Assembly (NCBI GenBank): GCA_020633435.1
Contig: JACKDP010000004.1
Span: 620,001-684,000 of the forward strand
Direction of reading: 5' to 3'
DNA: 64,000 nt
Origin: Myxococcales bacterium
GTDB lineage: Bacteria; Myxococcota_A; Bradymonadia; UBA7976; UBA1532
Part shown: positions 18,563 through 27,013 of the stretch, piece by piece
Layout: every line of letters begins with the position of its first letter
Position numbering within the stretch: position 1 is the first letter of the stretch
The notes under the pieces: model-generated
What the model was told of the DNA's origin: nothing
The model's input: only the letters and a program-made list of their open reading frames with translations
Databases searched by the model: none
Made by a program: the position numbers and the translations under genes

Positions 18563-19351
18563 TCACGCCGCCCGCACGCCCGCGCCCGAGATGCTCAACA
18601 CCTCGGGGCCTGCAGGGGTGATGGCGATCGTATGCTCGAAGTGAGCCGACCGGCGACCATCCGCGGTCACCGCCGTCCACTCATCTGCGAGCAGCCTCAC
18701 GTCCGCCGTGCCGATGTTCACCATCGGCTCCAGGCAGAGCACCATGCCCGCGCGCAGCCGCATGAGCTGCTCGCGGTCAAAGTAGTTGTACACGGAGGGC
18801 TCCTCGTGGAGGCGGCGGCCGATGCCGTGCCCCACGAAGTCGCGCACCACCGAGTACCCCGCGCCCTCGGCACACCGCTGAACGGCGGAGCCGACGTCGC
18901 GCAGCCGGTTGCCGGGCTGGCAGGCCTCGAAGCCGGCCTGCAAGGCCTGCTTCGTCACCGCCACCAGGCGGCTGGACTCCTCGTCCACCGCCCCCACGGC
19001 CACCGTGCGAGCGTGATCCCCGTACCAGCCACGGTAGACCACGCCAAAGTCGAGGCCGATGATGTCGCCCTCACGGAGGACGACCCCGGCCGACGGGATG
19101 CCGTGCACCACCACGTCGTTAACGGCGACGCAGAGGCAGCTCGGGAACCCGTAGAGACCCTTGAAGGCCGGCGTCACCCCACGGCGACGGCAGGCCTCCT
19201 CGGCGAGACGGTCCAGATCCAGGGTGCTGATCCCCGGAGCCACCGCCGCCACCAGCTCATCGACAATCTCGCTCGTCGTCGACGCCGCGATCCGCATCTG
19301 CTCGATGTCCTTCTCGGACTTGAGCATGATCTCGGCGCGGCGCGCCCTCAT
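18563..19351 (-). CDS. map: Methionine aminopeptidase type I
   Basis: 262 residues. It removes the initiator Met from nascent proteins. Two-metal site residues are in place: the Asp pair in GLDFGVVYRGWYGDHAR, His in FVGHGIGRRLHEEP, and Glu in CLEPMVNIG and AHFEHTIAI. The start ATG overlaps the adk stop (ATGA), so translation is probably coupled. An internal ATG nine codons in would also give a full enzyme. Confidence 0.95.
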   Translation of the reverse strand: MRARRAEIMLKSEKDIEQMRIAASTTSEIVDELVAAVAPGISTLDLDRLAEEACRRRGVTPAFKGLYGFPSCLCVAVNDVVVHGIPSAGVVLREGDIIGLDFGVVYRGWYGDHARTVAVGAVDEESSRLVAVTKQALQAGFEACQPGNRLRDVGSAVQRCAEGAGYSVVRDFVGHGIGRRLHEEPSVYNYFDREQLMRLRAGMVLCLEPMVNIGTADVRLLADEWTAVTADGRRSAHFEHTIAITPAGPEVLSISGAGVRAA

Positions 19352-19989
19352 CGGTCCAGCGCCTCGAGGATCCGCGCGAAGATTGCCTCCATGTCACCCT
19401 GCCCGTCCACCGTTCGCACGATGCCGCGGGCAGCATAGAACTCGACCAGCGGCGCCGTCTGCTCGACGTACGCGCGCAGGCGCTGCGGGATGACCTCGGC
19501 CGAGTCGTCGGCGCGCTGGTACGTCTGCCCCTGGCAGACATCGCAGACGCCCTCCACCCGCGTCGGGTGGAAGTCGACGTGGAAGCTCGACCCGCACTCC
19601 CGGCAGATGCGGCGCCCGGCGAGCCGGGGCACCAGCACCTCATCGGGGACGACCAGGTTCACCACCCGCTCGACCGCGATGCCATTGTCGTCCAGGGCAG
19701 CCGCCTGGGCGGCCGTCCGCGGAAAGCCGTCGAGGATGTACCCCCCGGCGGCGTCCGGCTGGGCGAGGCGCTCCTTCACGAGCGCGACGACCAGAGAGTC
19801 AGGGACCAGTGCGCCGGCGTCCATGAACGACTTCGCCTGGTTGCCCAGCTCGGTGCCCGCGCGGCGCGCCTCCCGCAGCAGATCCCCCGTGGAGATCTGA
19901 GGCACGCCGAGCGTCTCCAGGAGACGCTTGGACTGCGTGCCCTTGCCGGCCCCGGGGCCGCCCAGGAGGATGAGCCGCGTCGCCCTCAT
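19348..19989 (-). CDS. adk: Adenylate kinase
   Basis: 213 residues from the ATG at 19989. It interconverts ATP + AMP and 2 ADP. The P-loop GGPGAGKGT is at residues 10-18, the AMP site is in STGDLLREARRAGTELG, and DGFPRT is present. The LID carries a four-Cys zinc site (CRECG ... CDVC), as in many high-GC and Gram-positive enzymes. The start overlaps the secY stop by a few bases. Confidence 0.97.
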   Translation of the reverse strand: MRATRLILLGGPGAGKGTQSKRLLETLGVPQISTGDLLREARRAGTELGNQAKSFMDAGALVPDSLVVALVKERLAQPDAAGGYILDGFPRTAAQAAALDDNGIAVERVVNLVVPDEVLVPRLAGRRICRECGSSFHVDFHPTRVEGVCDVCQGQTYQRADDSAEVIPQRLRAYVEQTAPLVEFYAARGIVRTVDGQGDMEAIFARILEALDR

Positions 19990-19990
19990 C

Positions 19991-21322
19991 TCACTGCACC
20001 GTCGCGCCGCGGCGGGAGCGGATGCGAGGACCACGGTTGTCCGTGAAGCCCTCGTAGTTACGCGTGATGAGGTGGCTCTCGATCTGCTGGACCGTGTCCA
20101 GGGCCACCGACACGATGATCAGCAGCGACGTGCCACCGAAGTAGAACGACACCGCGAACTGATCCTGGATGAGCATCGGCAGCAGGCACACGGCGGCCAC
20201 GTAGATGGCGCCACCGAAGGTGAGGCGCGTCAGGACGTGGTCGATGTACTCGGCCGTCTTGGTGCCCGGGCGGATGCCCGGGATGTAGCCGCCGTACTTC
20301 TTCAGGTTCTCGGCGACGTCGACCGGGTTGAACATGACCGACGTGTAGAAGAAGCAGAAGAAGATGATCAGCAGCGAGAACACCAGCATGTAGACCCAGT
20401 GGCCGGGGGTCAGCGCGGCGAGGAAGCTCTGCAGCCACGTCGCGTCCGTCCAGCTCGCAGCCATGGTCGGGAACATGAGGATCGAGGAGGCGAAGATGGG
20501 CGGAATCACGCCGGCCATGTTCACCCGCAGCGGGAGGTGCGTCGACTGAGCGGCGCCCACCCGGTTGCCCACCAGGCGCTTCGCGTACTGCACCGGGATC
20601 TGCCGCTGCCCACGCTCCACGAAGACGATGACCGCGATGACGCCGAACACGATGCCGCCGAGCGCGATGAGCTCGAACAGGGACATCTGCTCGCTCGACA
20701 GCATCTGCTGCGTCTGGAAGAGCGCGTTCGGCAGGCCGGCCACGATGCCCGCGAAGATGATGAGGCTCATGCCGTTGCCGATGCCGCGCTCGGTGATCTG
20801 CTCGCCGAGCCACATGATGAACGCGGAGCCGGTCGTCAGCGTGAGCACCGTCATGAAGCGGAAGCCGAACGTCCCGGGGTAGTGGACGATCTGGCCGGTG
20901 CCGCTCTGGGCGTTGAGGTTCTCCAGGTAGAGCGCGATGAAGAAGCCCTGGACGACCGAGAGCGCGATGGTCGCGTAACGGGTCCACTGGTTGATCTTCT
21001 TGCGCCCCTGCTCCCCCTCCTTGTTCAGGCGGTCGAGCGTCGGCACGACCACGGTGAGGAGCTGGAAGATGATCGACGCCGAGATGTAGGGCATGATGCC
21101 CAGCGCGAAGACGCTGAGCTGCTCGATCGCCCCGCCGCTGAACATGTTGAACAGGCCCAGGAACGAGTTCTGCTGGCCCTGCATGAACTTGACCATGGCA
21201 CCACGGTCCACGCCCGGCAGCGTCACGAACACGCCGATGCGGTAGACCGCGAGGAGCGAAAGCGTCAGCAGCACGCGCTTCCGCAGCTCGACGATCTGGA
21301 ACATTTTGAAGATGGTGCCCAC
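19991..21322 (-). CDS. secY: Protein translocase subunit SecY
   Basis: 443 residues with ten expected membrane helices, forming the channel for protein export and membrane insertion with SecE (44858-45241). Conserved segments include the plug region after helix 1 (LPGVDRGAM), GIMPYISASIIFQLLT, and the C5 loop region NPVDVAENLKKYGGYIPGIRPG. The start is GTG at 21322 with GAGG 5-6 nt upstream. It is the spc operon gene between rplO and adk. Confidence 0.98.
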   Translation of the reverse strand: MGTIFKMFQIVELRKRVLLTLSLLAVYRIGVFVTLPGVDRGAMVKFMQGQQNSFLGLFNMFSGGAIEQLSVFALGIMPYISASIIFQLLTVVVPTLDRLNKEGEQGRKKINQWTRYATIALSVVQGFFIALYLENLNAQSGTGQIVHYPGTFGFRFMTVLTLTTGSAFIMWLGEQITERGIGNGMSLIIFAGIVAGLPNALFQTQQMLSSEQMSLFELIALGGIVFGVIAVIVFVERGQRQIPVQYAKRLVGNRVGAAQSTHLPLRVNMAGVIPPIFASSILMFPTMAASWTDATWLQSFLAALTPGHWVYMLVFSLLIIFFCFFYTSVMFNPVDVAENLKKYGGYIPGIRPGTKTAEYIDHVLTRLTFGGAIYVAAVCLLPMLIQDQFAVSFYFGGTSLLIIVSVALDTVQQIESHLITRNYEGFTDNRGPRIRSRRGATVQ

Positions 21323-21334
21323 GGTGACCTCGCC

Positions 21335-21790
21335 TCAGCTCTCGATGAGCTCCACGGAACCGCCAGCGGCGGTGATCTTGTCCACGGCCGCGCGGCTGAA
21401 CTTGTGCGCCCGGACCGTGATGTTCGTGGAGATCTCGCCCTCGGCGAGGACCTTGAGCTGGTCCCGCCCCTTCTTGATCAGGCCGCGGCTGCGCAGCGCC
21501 TCGAGATCGACCACGGCGCCAGGCCCGAAGACCTCCGCGATGCGGCCGACGTTGATGAGGGCGTAGTCCACCCGCGAGAGCGGCTTGAAGCCACGCTTCG
21601 GGAGGCGCATCGCCAGCTTCATCTGGCCGCCCTCGAAGCCACGCTTCGGCTTGCCGCCACCCTGGCGACCCTTCTGACCCTTGCCGCCGACGCCCGAGGT
21701 CTTGCCCCAGCCCGACGACTCACCACGACCGACGCGCTTGCGCTTGTGCACCGAGCCCGCGGGCGGCTGGAGGTTGCTGAGCTCACTCAT
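21335..21790 (-). CDS. rplO: 50S ribosomal protein uL15
   Basis: 151 residues from the ATG at 21790 (MSELSNLQPPAGSVHKRKRVGRG). An ATG four codons earlier would overlap the AGGTGG ribosome site, so the later start is preferred. The typical Gly-rich N-terminal extension (GKTSGVGGKGQKGRQGGGK) threads into the 23S rRNA. It follows rpmD directly. Confidence 0.96.
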   Translation of the reverse strand: MSELSNLQPPAGSVHKRKRVGRGESSGWGKTSGVGGKGQKGRQGGGKPKRGFEGGQMKLAMRLPKRGFKPLSRVDYALINVGRIAEVFGPGAVVDLEALRSRGLIKKGRDQLKVLAEGEISTNITVRAHKFSRAAVDKITAAGGSVELIES

Positions 21791-21794
21791 GGTC

Positions 21795-21977
21795 TTAACC
21801 ATCCACCTGTTCCCACTCCACCAGGTGGCTGACCTTGGCGATCATGCCCCGGATGGAGGGAGTATCTTCGAGAACCCGCGAACCAGAGACCCGGGTCAGC
21901 CCGAGGCCGCGCAGGGTTTCGCGCTGCTTCGGGGGGCGGCCGATACCGCTCCGCCGCAGGGTGACCTTCAGCTTCAT
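21795..21977 (-). CDS. rpmD: 50S ribosomal protein uL30
   Basis: 60 residues: MKLKVTLRRSGIGRPPKQRE and onward, with LGLTRVSGSRVLEDTPSIRGMIAKVSHLVEWEQV. The start ATG at 21977 lies 14 bp after rpsE; the frame continues further upstream but only within rpsE. Normal bacterial length. Confidence 0.95.
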   Translation of the reverse strand: MKLKVTLRRSGIGRPPKQRETLRGLGLTRVSGSRVLEDTPSIRGMIAKVSHLVEWEQVDG

Positions 21978-21991
21978 CGCTACACTCCGCC

Positions 21992-22501
21992 TCAGGGCAG
22001 CCAGTGGCCGAGCTCGTCGAGGCCCTTGCCACGACGCGCCGCCATGGACGCCGGATCCACAAGCGACTGCAGCGCGTCGATGGTCGCGCGCAGCACGTTG
22101 TGGGGGTTGTTGGAGCCCAGGCACTTCGTCAGCACGTTGTGGATGCCAGCGGCCTCGAGGACCGCGCGCACCGCACCGCCGGCGATGACGCCGGTACCCT
22201 GGCTGGCGGGCCGAAGCAGCACCCGCCCCGCGCCGTGGTGACCCACGATCGTGTGCGGGATGGTCCCGTTGATGATCGGCACGGTGAACATGGCGTGCCG
22301 GGCACGCTCGTTCCCCTTGCGGATCGCCTCGGGCACTTCGTTCGCCTTGCCGAGACCGAGGCCAACGCTGCCTTCGCCGTCGCCGACCACCACGAGGGCG
22401 CTGAAGCTGAAGCGGCGCCCACCCTTCACGACCTTCGCTACGCGATTGATGCTGACGACCTTGTCGATCAGCTCCAGTTCGCTATCCTTGAGAGCCGCCA
22501 C
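21992..22501 (-). CDS. rpsE: 30S ribosomal protein uS5
   Basis: 169 residues. The start is best placed at GTG 22501: GGAG lies exactly 8 nt upstream, whereas the earlier in-frame TTG at 22507 is only 2 nt from it. The S5 dsRBD-like domain (LELIDKVVSINRVAKVVKGGRRFSFSALVVVGD) and the C-terminal domain (GTGVIAGGAVRAVLEAAGI) are complete. S5 guards decoding fidelity and the mRNA entry. A 120-bp gap with its own promoter separates it from rplR. Confidence 0.97.
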   Translation of the reverse strand: MAALKDSELELIDKVVSINRVAKVVKGGRRFSFSALVVVGDGEGSVGLGLGKANEVPEAIRKGNERARHAMFTVPIINGTIPHTIVGHHGAGRVLLRPASQGTGVIAGGAVRAVLEAAGIHNVLTKCLGSNNPHNVLRATIDALQSLVDPASMAARRGKGLDELGHWLP

Positions 22502-22563
22502 AGTCAAAGCTCCAAACTGACGGTCGAGGCCACCATCGCCGGGCTCGGCAAATCGAGCGCGGC

Positions 22564-22592
22564 GTTGTACCCCGACCAGGAGTCCCTGTCAA
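22564..22592 (-). promoter_or_regulatory. Internal sigma70-type promoter in front of rpsE
   Basis: On the minus strand, TTGACA (22592-22587), 17 bp, then TACAAC (22569-22564), in the unusually long 120-bp gap between rplR and rpsE. It would add transcription of rpsE through map and beyond. Confidence 0.6.
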
Positions 22593-22627
22593 CCGCCGCT
22601 GAAGAGGTTCTTCGCGACGTTTTCGTT

Positions 22628-22996
22628 CTAGAAACGGAGCCCGCCCTCGCGGGCCCCATCCGCCACGGCCTTGATGCGGCCGTGGTAGATGAAGCCGTTG
22701 CGGTCGAACACCACCGCTTCGATGTTCAGCTCGAGGCACTTCTTCGCCACGAGCTTGCCCACGAGGGTGGCCTGCTCCGTGCGGCGACGACCATCCTTGT
22801 CGGCCTTGAGCTCCGCACCCACCGTCGAAGCGGAGGTGAGGGTCTGGCCGGTGGTGTCGTCGATCACCTGGGCGTAGATGTGCTCGTTCGAGCGGAACAC
22901 GCTGAGCCGCGGCCGCTCCGGCGTACCGGAGATCCGCTTGCGGATGGACCGCTTGCGGCGCAGCCGCCCGGCCAGCTTTTCGTTCTTCACCGCCAT
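22628..22996 (-). CDS. rplR: 50S ribosomal protein uL18
   Basis: 122 residues. The basic N-terminus (RLRRKRSIRKRISGTPERPRLSVFRSNEHIYAQVI) and 5S rRNA-binding body (VVFDRNGFIYHGRIKAVADGAREGGLRF) are complete. L18 delivers 5S rRNA to the central protuberance. It lies 14 bp after rplF. Confidence 0.97.
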   Translation of the reverse strand: MAVKNEKLAGRLRRKRSIRKRISGTPERPRLSVFRSNEHIYAQVIDDTTGQTLTSASTVGAELKADKDGRRRTEQATLVGKLVAKKCLELNIEAVVFDRNGFIYHGRIKAVADGAREGGLRF

Positions 22997-23010
22997 CGAG
23001 ATGCTCCTGG

Positions 23011-23550
23011 CTACCGGGCGCCGGACTTGCCTTCCTTGCGCCGGATGACCTCGTCCGAGTACTTGATCCCCTTGCCCTTGTAGGGCTCGGGAGCACGGAA
23101 CGAGCGAATCTTCGCCGCTGCCGCGCCGAGGGCCTGACGATCCATGCCCGTGAGGGTCAGGCGCGTCGGGTTCTCGATGCGGGCCTCCACGCCCATGGGC
23201 ACCTCGTAGAAGATGGGGTGCGAGTACCCCAGCGTGAAAACGAGGTAGTTCTTCTTCTGCTCCACACGGTAGCCCACGCCGTTGATCTCGAGGGTCCGGC
23301 TGAAGCCGGTGGTCACCCCTTCGACCAGGTTGCGGACGAGCGTGCGTGCCAGGCCGTGCATCGAGCGGGTGATGCGATCGTCACCCGACCGCTCCACCAG
23401 CACCTGCGCGCCATCGACCCGCATCTGGACCTGCGCCGGGATCTCCCCGCTCAGCTGGCCCTTCGGGCCTTTCGCGCTGATCCGCTGGCCCGACAGCTCG
23501 ACCGTGACGCCCGTCGGCAGCGGCACAGGCAGCCTTCCGATCCGAGACAT
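23011..23550 (-). CDS. rplF: 50S ribosomal protein uL6
   Basis: 179 residues, MSRIGRLPVPLPTGVTVEL. Two L6 repeats are visible; the second ends in the signature PEPYKGKGIKYSDEVIRRKEGK. It lies near the factor-binding centre. It follows rpsH after 33 bp. Confidence 0.97.
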   Translation of the reverse strand: MSRIGRLPVPLPTGVTVELSGQRISAKGPKGQLSGEIPAQVQMRVDGAQVLVERSGDDRITRSMHGLARTLVRNLVEGVTTGFSRTLEINGVGYRVEQKKNYLVFTLGYSHPIFYEVPMGVEARIENPTRLTLTGMDRQALGAAAAKIRSFRAPEPYKGKGIKYSDEVIRRKEGKSGAR

Positions 23551-23583
23551 GTCGTCGTCTTCCTTTCTGGTCCGTCTCCGGCC

Positions 23584-23982
23584 CTACCAGACGGAGCAGA
23601 TGTGCTCGCCACCCAGCTGCAGCGTCCGAGCCTGCGCGTCCGACATCACCCCACGCGACGTGGAGAGGATGGCGACACCCAGCCCGTTGCGGATGCGGGG
23701 TACGTTGCGGTGCTTGACGTAGGTCCGCCGACCGGGACGCGAGATCCGCTCCAGGTGGGTGATGACCGGCTCATTCTCCGGCGTGTACTTCAGGTACACG
23801 CAGATGACGTCCTGCTTCTCGTCCTTGATCAGCTTGAAGTTGCGGATGAACCCCTCCTCGAACAGGAGGTTCACGATCCGCAGCTTCATGTTGGACGCCG
23901 GGATGAGCACCTTTTCGTGCCTGACCGCGGACGCATTGCGGATCCGGGTCAGCAGATCGGCGATCGGGTCCGTCATTCCCAT
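23584..23982 (-). CDS. rpsH: 30S ribosomal protein uS8
   Basis: 132 residues from ATG 23982 (MGMTDPIADLLTRIRNA), with GAGGT 7 nt upstream; the earlier in-frame start at 24012 would overlap the ribosome site. The C-terminal motif GVAILSTSRGVMSDAQARTLQLGGEHICSVW is the normal rRNA-binding end. S8 is the translational repressor of the spc operon in E. coli. Only 85 bp separate it from rplE, too little for the rpsN normally found there. Confidence 0.97.
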   Translation of the reverse strand: MGMTDPIADLLTRIRNASAVRHEKVLIPASNMKLRIVNLLFEEGFIRNFKLIKDEKQDVICVYLKYTPENEPVITHLERISRPGRRTYVKHRNVPRIRNGLGVAILSTSRGVMSDAQARTLQLGGEHICSVW

Positions 23983-24067
23983 CGGTCTTACCTCAATCTT
24001 CGGCCGCACCATCTGGGCGACCTGATTCTCTGCCGTGACGGACCGCCTGGCCCGTCATCCGGATCTC

Positions 24068-24643
24068 TCAGGACTGCTCTTGCGCCGGAGCGACCGCCGC
24101 GGGCTTGCGGAACGGCATGCCCAGGTGCGCCAGCAGGGCCCGAGCCTCTTCATCGGTGCGCGCGGTGGTCACCACGGCGATGTTGAGGCCCTTGATCTTG
24201 TCGGTCTTGTCGTAGTCGATCTCCGGGAAGATGATGTGCTCCCGGATACCCATCGAGAAGTTGCCCTTCCCGTCGAAGCCCTTGGGGTTGATGCCGCGGA
24301 AGTCACGGACGCGCGGCAGCGCGACCGTGAGGGTGCGGTCCAGGAACTCCCACATACGGGCCCGGCGGAGGGTCACGGCACAGCCGATCGGCATGCCCTG
24401 GCGAAGCTTGAAGCCCGCGATGGAGCGCTTCGCCCGGGTGACGATCGCGCGCTGACCGGCCAGGGCCGACAGCTCGTTCTGCGCCGCCTCGATGATCTTG
24501 GGGTTCTGGACCGCCTCGCCCAGGCCCATGTTGACCACGACCTTCAGAATCCGCGGGATCTGGTGCGGATTGTCGTAGCCGAACTCGGCCTTGAGCGCGG
24601 GGACCACGACCTCGTTGTACCGCTGCTGCAGCCGCGGAGTCAT
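24068..24643 (-). CDS. rplE: 50S ribosomal protein uL5
   Basis: 191 residues, MTPRLQQRYNEVVVPALKAEFGYDN. The 5S rRNA/P-site loop region and GINPKGFDGKGNFSMGIREHIIFPEIDYD are typical. A short Ala/Pro tail extends the C-terminus. The start overlaps the rplX stop by 4 bp. Confidence 0.97.
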   Translation of the reverse strand: MTPRLQQRYNEVVVPALKAEFGYDNPHQIPRILKVVVNMGLGEAVQNPKIIEAAQNELSALAGQRAIVTRAKRSIAGFKLRQGMPIGCAVTLRRARMWEFLDRTLTVALPRVRDFRGINPKGFDGKGNFSMGIREHIIFPEIDYDKTDKIKGLNIAVVTTARTDEEARALLAHLGMPFRKPAAVAPAQEQS

Positions 24644-25014
24644 CGGAACACCTCCCCCGTACGGACGCAGAAGCGCACCTTCTCGACGCGATCCGCGCTC
24701 CCACCGAAGCTGGCCAGGGCCGCCTCGCGGGTCACGTGGAGCTCGCCGTTGGCACCGACGAAGCGGTAGCTCGTCCGCACGCCACGCTCGGCCTTCTCGG
24801 AGAAGAGCAGAACGTTGGACGCGTGGATCGGGCCCTCGCGCTCGATGATGCCACCCTCCGGATCGGCCGGGCCCGGGCGCTTGTGGCGCTTGATCATGTT
24901 GAGACCGCCCACATAGACGCGGTTCTTCCGGAGGTCCACGCGAAGCACCTGACCGGTCCTGCCGCGCTCCTTGCCGGAGACCACCTGGACGGTATCTCCC
25001 TTCTTGACGTGCAT
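24640..25014 (-). CDS. rplX: 50S ribosomal protein uL24
   Basis: 124 residues. The KOW motif is at the N-terminus (VKKGDTVQVVSGKERGRTGQVLRVDLRKNRVYVGGLN). The C-terminal Cys-ribbon found in many L24 proteins is degenerate, with LLFS where CPKC is usual, so zinc is unlikely to bind. L24 starts 50S assembly and lines the tunnel exit. Confidence 0.96.
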   Translation of the reverse strand: MHVKKGDTVQVVSGKERGRTGQVLRVDLRKNRVYVGGLNMIKRHKRPGPADPEGGIIEREGPIHASNVLLFSEKAERGVRTSYRFVGANGELHVTREAALASFGGSADRVEKVRFCVRTGEVFR

Positions 25015-25031
25015 GGCGTCGGCCTTCCTCG

Positions 25032-25400
25032 TCAGAGCACTTCGGGGGCCAGGGAGACGATCTTCATGAACCGACGGGCGCGCAGCTCGCGCGCCACCGG
25101 TCCGAAGATGCGGGTCCCCACAGGCTCCCCGGCGTTGTTGATCAGCACGGCCGAGTTGACGTCGAACTTGATGTACGAACCGTCAGGTCGGCGAATCTCT
25201 TTACGGGTCCGAACCACAACCGCCCGCCGCACATCGCCCTTGCGGACGCGCGAGTTGGGCAGCGCTTCCTTCACGGACACCACGATGATGTCCCCGACCG
25301 AAGCGTACTTGCGCATGGAGCCCCCGAGCACCTTGATGCACTGGAGCTTCTTGGCGCCCGAGTTGTCGGCGGCGGTCAGGACCGTCTGCATCTGAATCAC
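25032..25400 (-). CDS. rplN: 50S ribosomal protein uL14
   Basis: 122 residues. The start is GTG at 25400 with GGGAG 7 nt upstream, giving MIQMQTVLTAADNSGAKK. The barrel core GDIIVVSVKEALPNSRVRKGDVRRAVVVRT is intact. L14 forms an intersubunit bridge and binds the silencing factor RsfS. Confidence 0.97.
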   Translation of the reverse strand: MIQMQTVLTAADNSGAKKLQCIKVLGGSMRKYASVGDIIVVSVKEALPNSRVRKGDVRRAVVVRTRKEIRRPDGSYIKFDVNSAVLINNAGEPVGTRIFGPVARELRARRFMKIVSLAPEVL

Positions 25401-25430
25401 GTCGCATCTCCCGGGTCACCGGGCCCGCAC

Positions 25431-25700
25431 TTACGCGGGCCGGTGGGTGATCGCCTTCATGCGCCAACGCTTGTGACGGCTCATCGGACGGCACTCCTCG
25501 ATGAGGACCGTGTCGCCCGTCCGCGCCTCGTTGCGCTCGTCGTGTACCTTGTACTTCACCCGCTGGCGAACGTACTTCTTGTAGACCGGGTGCATGACCA
25601 GCTTGTCGATCTGCACGGTCACGGTCTTGTCCATCTTGTCGCTCACCACCAGGCCCTGACGGGTCTTGCGGTGGCCGCGCTCCGCGGTCTGCTCGCTCAT
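25431..25700 (-). CDS. rpsQ: 30S ribosomal protein uS17
   Basis: 89 residues. The core GLVVSDKMDKTVTVQIDKLVMHPVYKK is followed by KVHDERNEARTGDTVLIEECRPMSRHKRWRM. It is a primary binding protein of 16S rRNA. It sits 4 bp after rpmC at the S10/spc boundary. Confidence 0.97.
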   Translation of the reverse strand: MSEQTAERGHRKTRQGLVVSDKMDKTVTVQIDKLVMHPVYKKYVRQRVKYKVHDERNEARTGDTVLIEECRPMSRHKRWRMKAITHRPA

Positions 25701-25704
25701 CGAT

Positions 25705-25911
25705 TCAGCCCTTCGCCGACTGAGCGAGCTCGCGCTCGCGGATGATGGTCTCGATCCGGGCGATGTCTCGCCGGGTCTTGCGAAGGGAGGCCGTATCGAG
25801 AAGCTGACCCGTGTAGTGCTTGAAGCGCAGGTCGAACAACTCGCGCCGCCGCTCCTGGCTCAGGGTCATGAGCTCGTCGACGGTCCTCTCACGCAGCTCG
25901 CTCGCCTTCAT
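25705..25911 (-). CDS. rpmC: 50S ribosomal protein uL29
   Basis: 68 residues from ATG 25911 (MKASELRERTVDELMTLSQE). The helical pair ends in TRRDIARIETIIRERE. The ATG comes one base after the rplP stop, implying coupled translation. L29 is at the tunnel exit beside L23. Confidence 0.96.
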   Translation of the reverse strand: MKASELRERTVDELMTLSQERRRELFDLRFKHYTGQLLDTASLRKTRRDIARIETIIRERELAQSAKG

Positions 25912-25912
25912 G

Positions 25913-26323
25913 TCACTCCCCCCGCCGCAGGAAGCGGGTCTGGAGGGGGAGCTTGTGGGCGGCGAGGCGCAAGGCCTCACGCGCGAGCTCCTCCGGAACC
26001 CCTTCCATCTCATAGAGAACACGGCCCCGATGGACCACGGCCTCCCAGCGGTCCACCGCGCCCTTGCCCTTACCCATCCGGGTCTCGGCGGGCTTCTTGG
26101 ACACCGGCTTGTCGGGGAAGACCCGAATCCAGATCTTGCCCTGACGACGCGTGTGGCGGGTCATGGCGATACGGGCGGCCTCGATCTGCCGCGCCGTGAG
26201 CCGGCCGCCTTCCATGACCTGGAGCCCGAAGTCGCCGAAGTTCACGTCGGTGCCACCCTTGGCGACACCGCGAACCCGGCCCTTCATGCTCTTGCGATAC
26301 TTGGTCTTCTTCGGCGAAAGCAT
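25913..26323 (-). CDS. rplP: 50S ribosomal protein uL16
   Basis: 136 residues, MLSPKKTKYRKSMKGRVRG. The conserved RxxxR motifs, the tip GKGKGAVDRWEAVVHRGRVLYEMEGVPEELAREALRLAAHKLP and the overall length are normal. L16 positions A-site tRNA near the peptidyl transferase centre. Confidence 0.97.
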   Translation of the reverse strand: MLSPKKTKYRKSMKGRVRGVAKGGTDVNFGDFGLQVMEGGRLTARQIEAARIAMTRHTRRQGKIWIRVFPDKPVSKKPAETRMGKGKGAVDRWEAVVHRGRVLYEMEGVPEELAREALRLAAHKLPLQTRFLRRGE

Positions 26324-26335
26324 CCTCTGAGTCTC

Positions 26336-27004
26336 CTACCGCCGCCGGCTGTTGTTGCCGGCGCTCGCAGCGGGCTGGTCCTCGAGGACCTCACCGCGGA
26401 AGATCCAGCACTTGATGCCGATGATGCCGAAGGTCGTCTTCGCGGTCGCCGTGCCGTAGTCGATGTCCGCGCGCAGCGTGTGCAGCGGGACCCGACCGTC
26501 GCGGTACCACTCGTAGCGACCCATCTCGGCGCCACCCAGGCGACCCGACGCCGAGATCCGGAAGCCCTTGGCCCCGAACTTCATGCCGGTCTGCATGGCC
26601 TTCTTGAGCGCGCGGCGGAACGCGACGCGCCGCTCGAGCTGCGCCGCCACGTTCTCCGCCACCAGCGTCGCGTCGAGCTCGGCCTTACGGATCTCCTGGA
26701 TGTTCAGGTAGACCTCGCCCCGGCACATCTTCTCGACCGAGCGCTTGAGCTCGTCCACGCCCGCGCCACGCTTGCCGATGACGATGCCAGGCCGCGACGT
26801 GAAGATCGTGACCTTGACCTTGTTCGCCATCCGCTCGATCTCGATCTTCGAGATCCCAGCGTGGTAGAGCTTCTGCTTCACGAAGCGACGCAGCTTGATG
26901 TCCTCGTGGAGCCACTCCGCGTAGCGCTTCTCTTCGTACCACTTGGAGCCCCAGGTGCGGATGACTCCGAGCCGGAACCCGACGGGGTGCGTCTTCTGAC
27001 CCAT
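26336..27004 (-). CDS. rpsC: 30S ribosomal protein uS3
   Basis: 222 residues. The KH domain is intact (VTIFTSRPGIVIGKRGAGVDELKRSVEKM), as is the C-terminal domain (RGAKGFRISASGRLGGAEMGRYEWYRDGRVPLHTLRADIDYG pattern). S3 lies at the mRNA entry and has helicase activity. A short Ser/Arg tail follows. Confidence 0.97.
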   Translation of the reverse strand: MGQKTHPVGFRLGVIRTWGSKWYEEKRYAEWLHEDIKLRRFVKQKLYHAGISKIEIERMANKVKVTIFTSRPGIVIGKRGAGVDELKRSVEKMCRGEVYLNIQEIRKAELDATLVAENVAAQLERRVAFRRALKKAMQTGMKFGAKGFRISASGRLGGAEMGRYEWYRDGRVPLHTLRADIDYGTATAKTTFGIIGIKCWIFRGEVLEDQPAASAGNNSRRR

Positions 27005-27013
27005 CGTTCTCTC

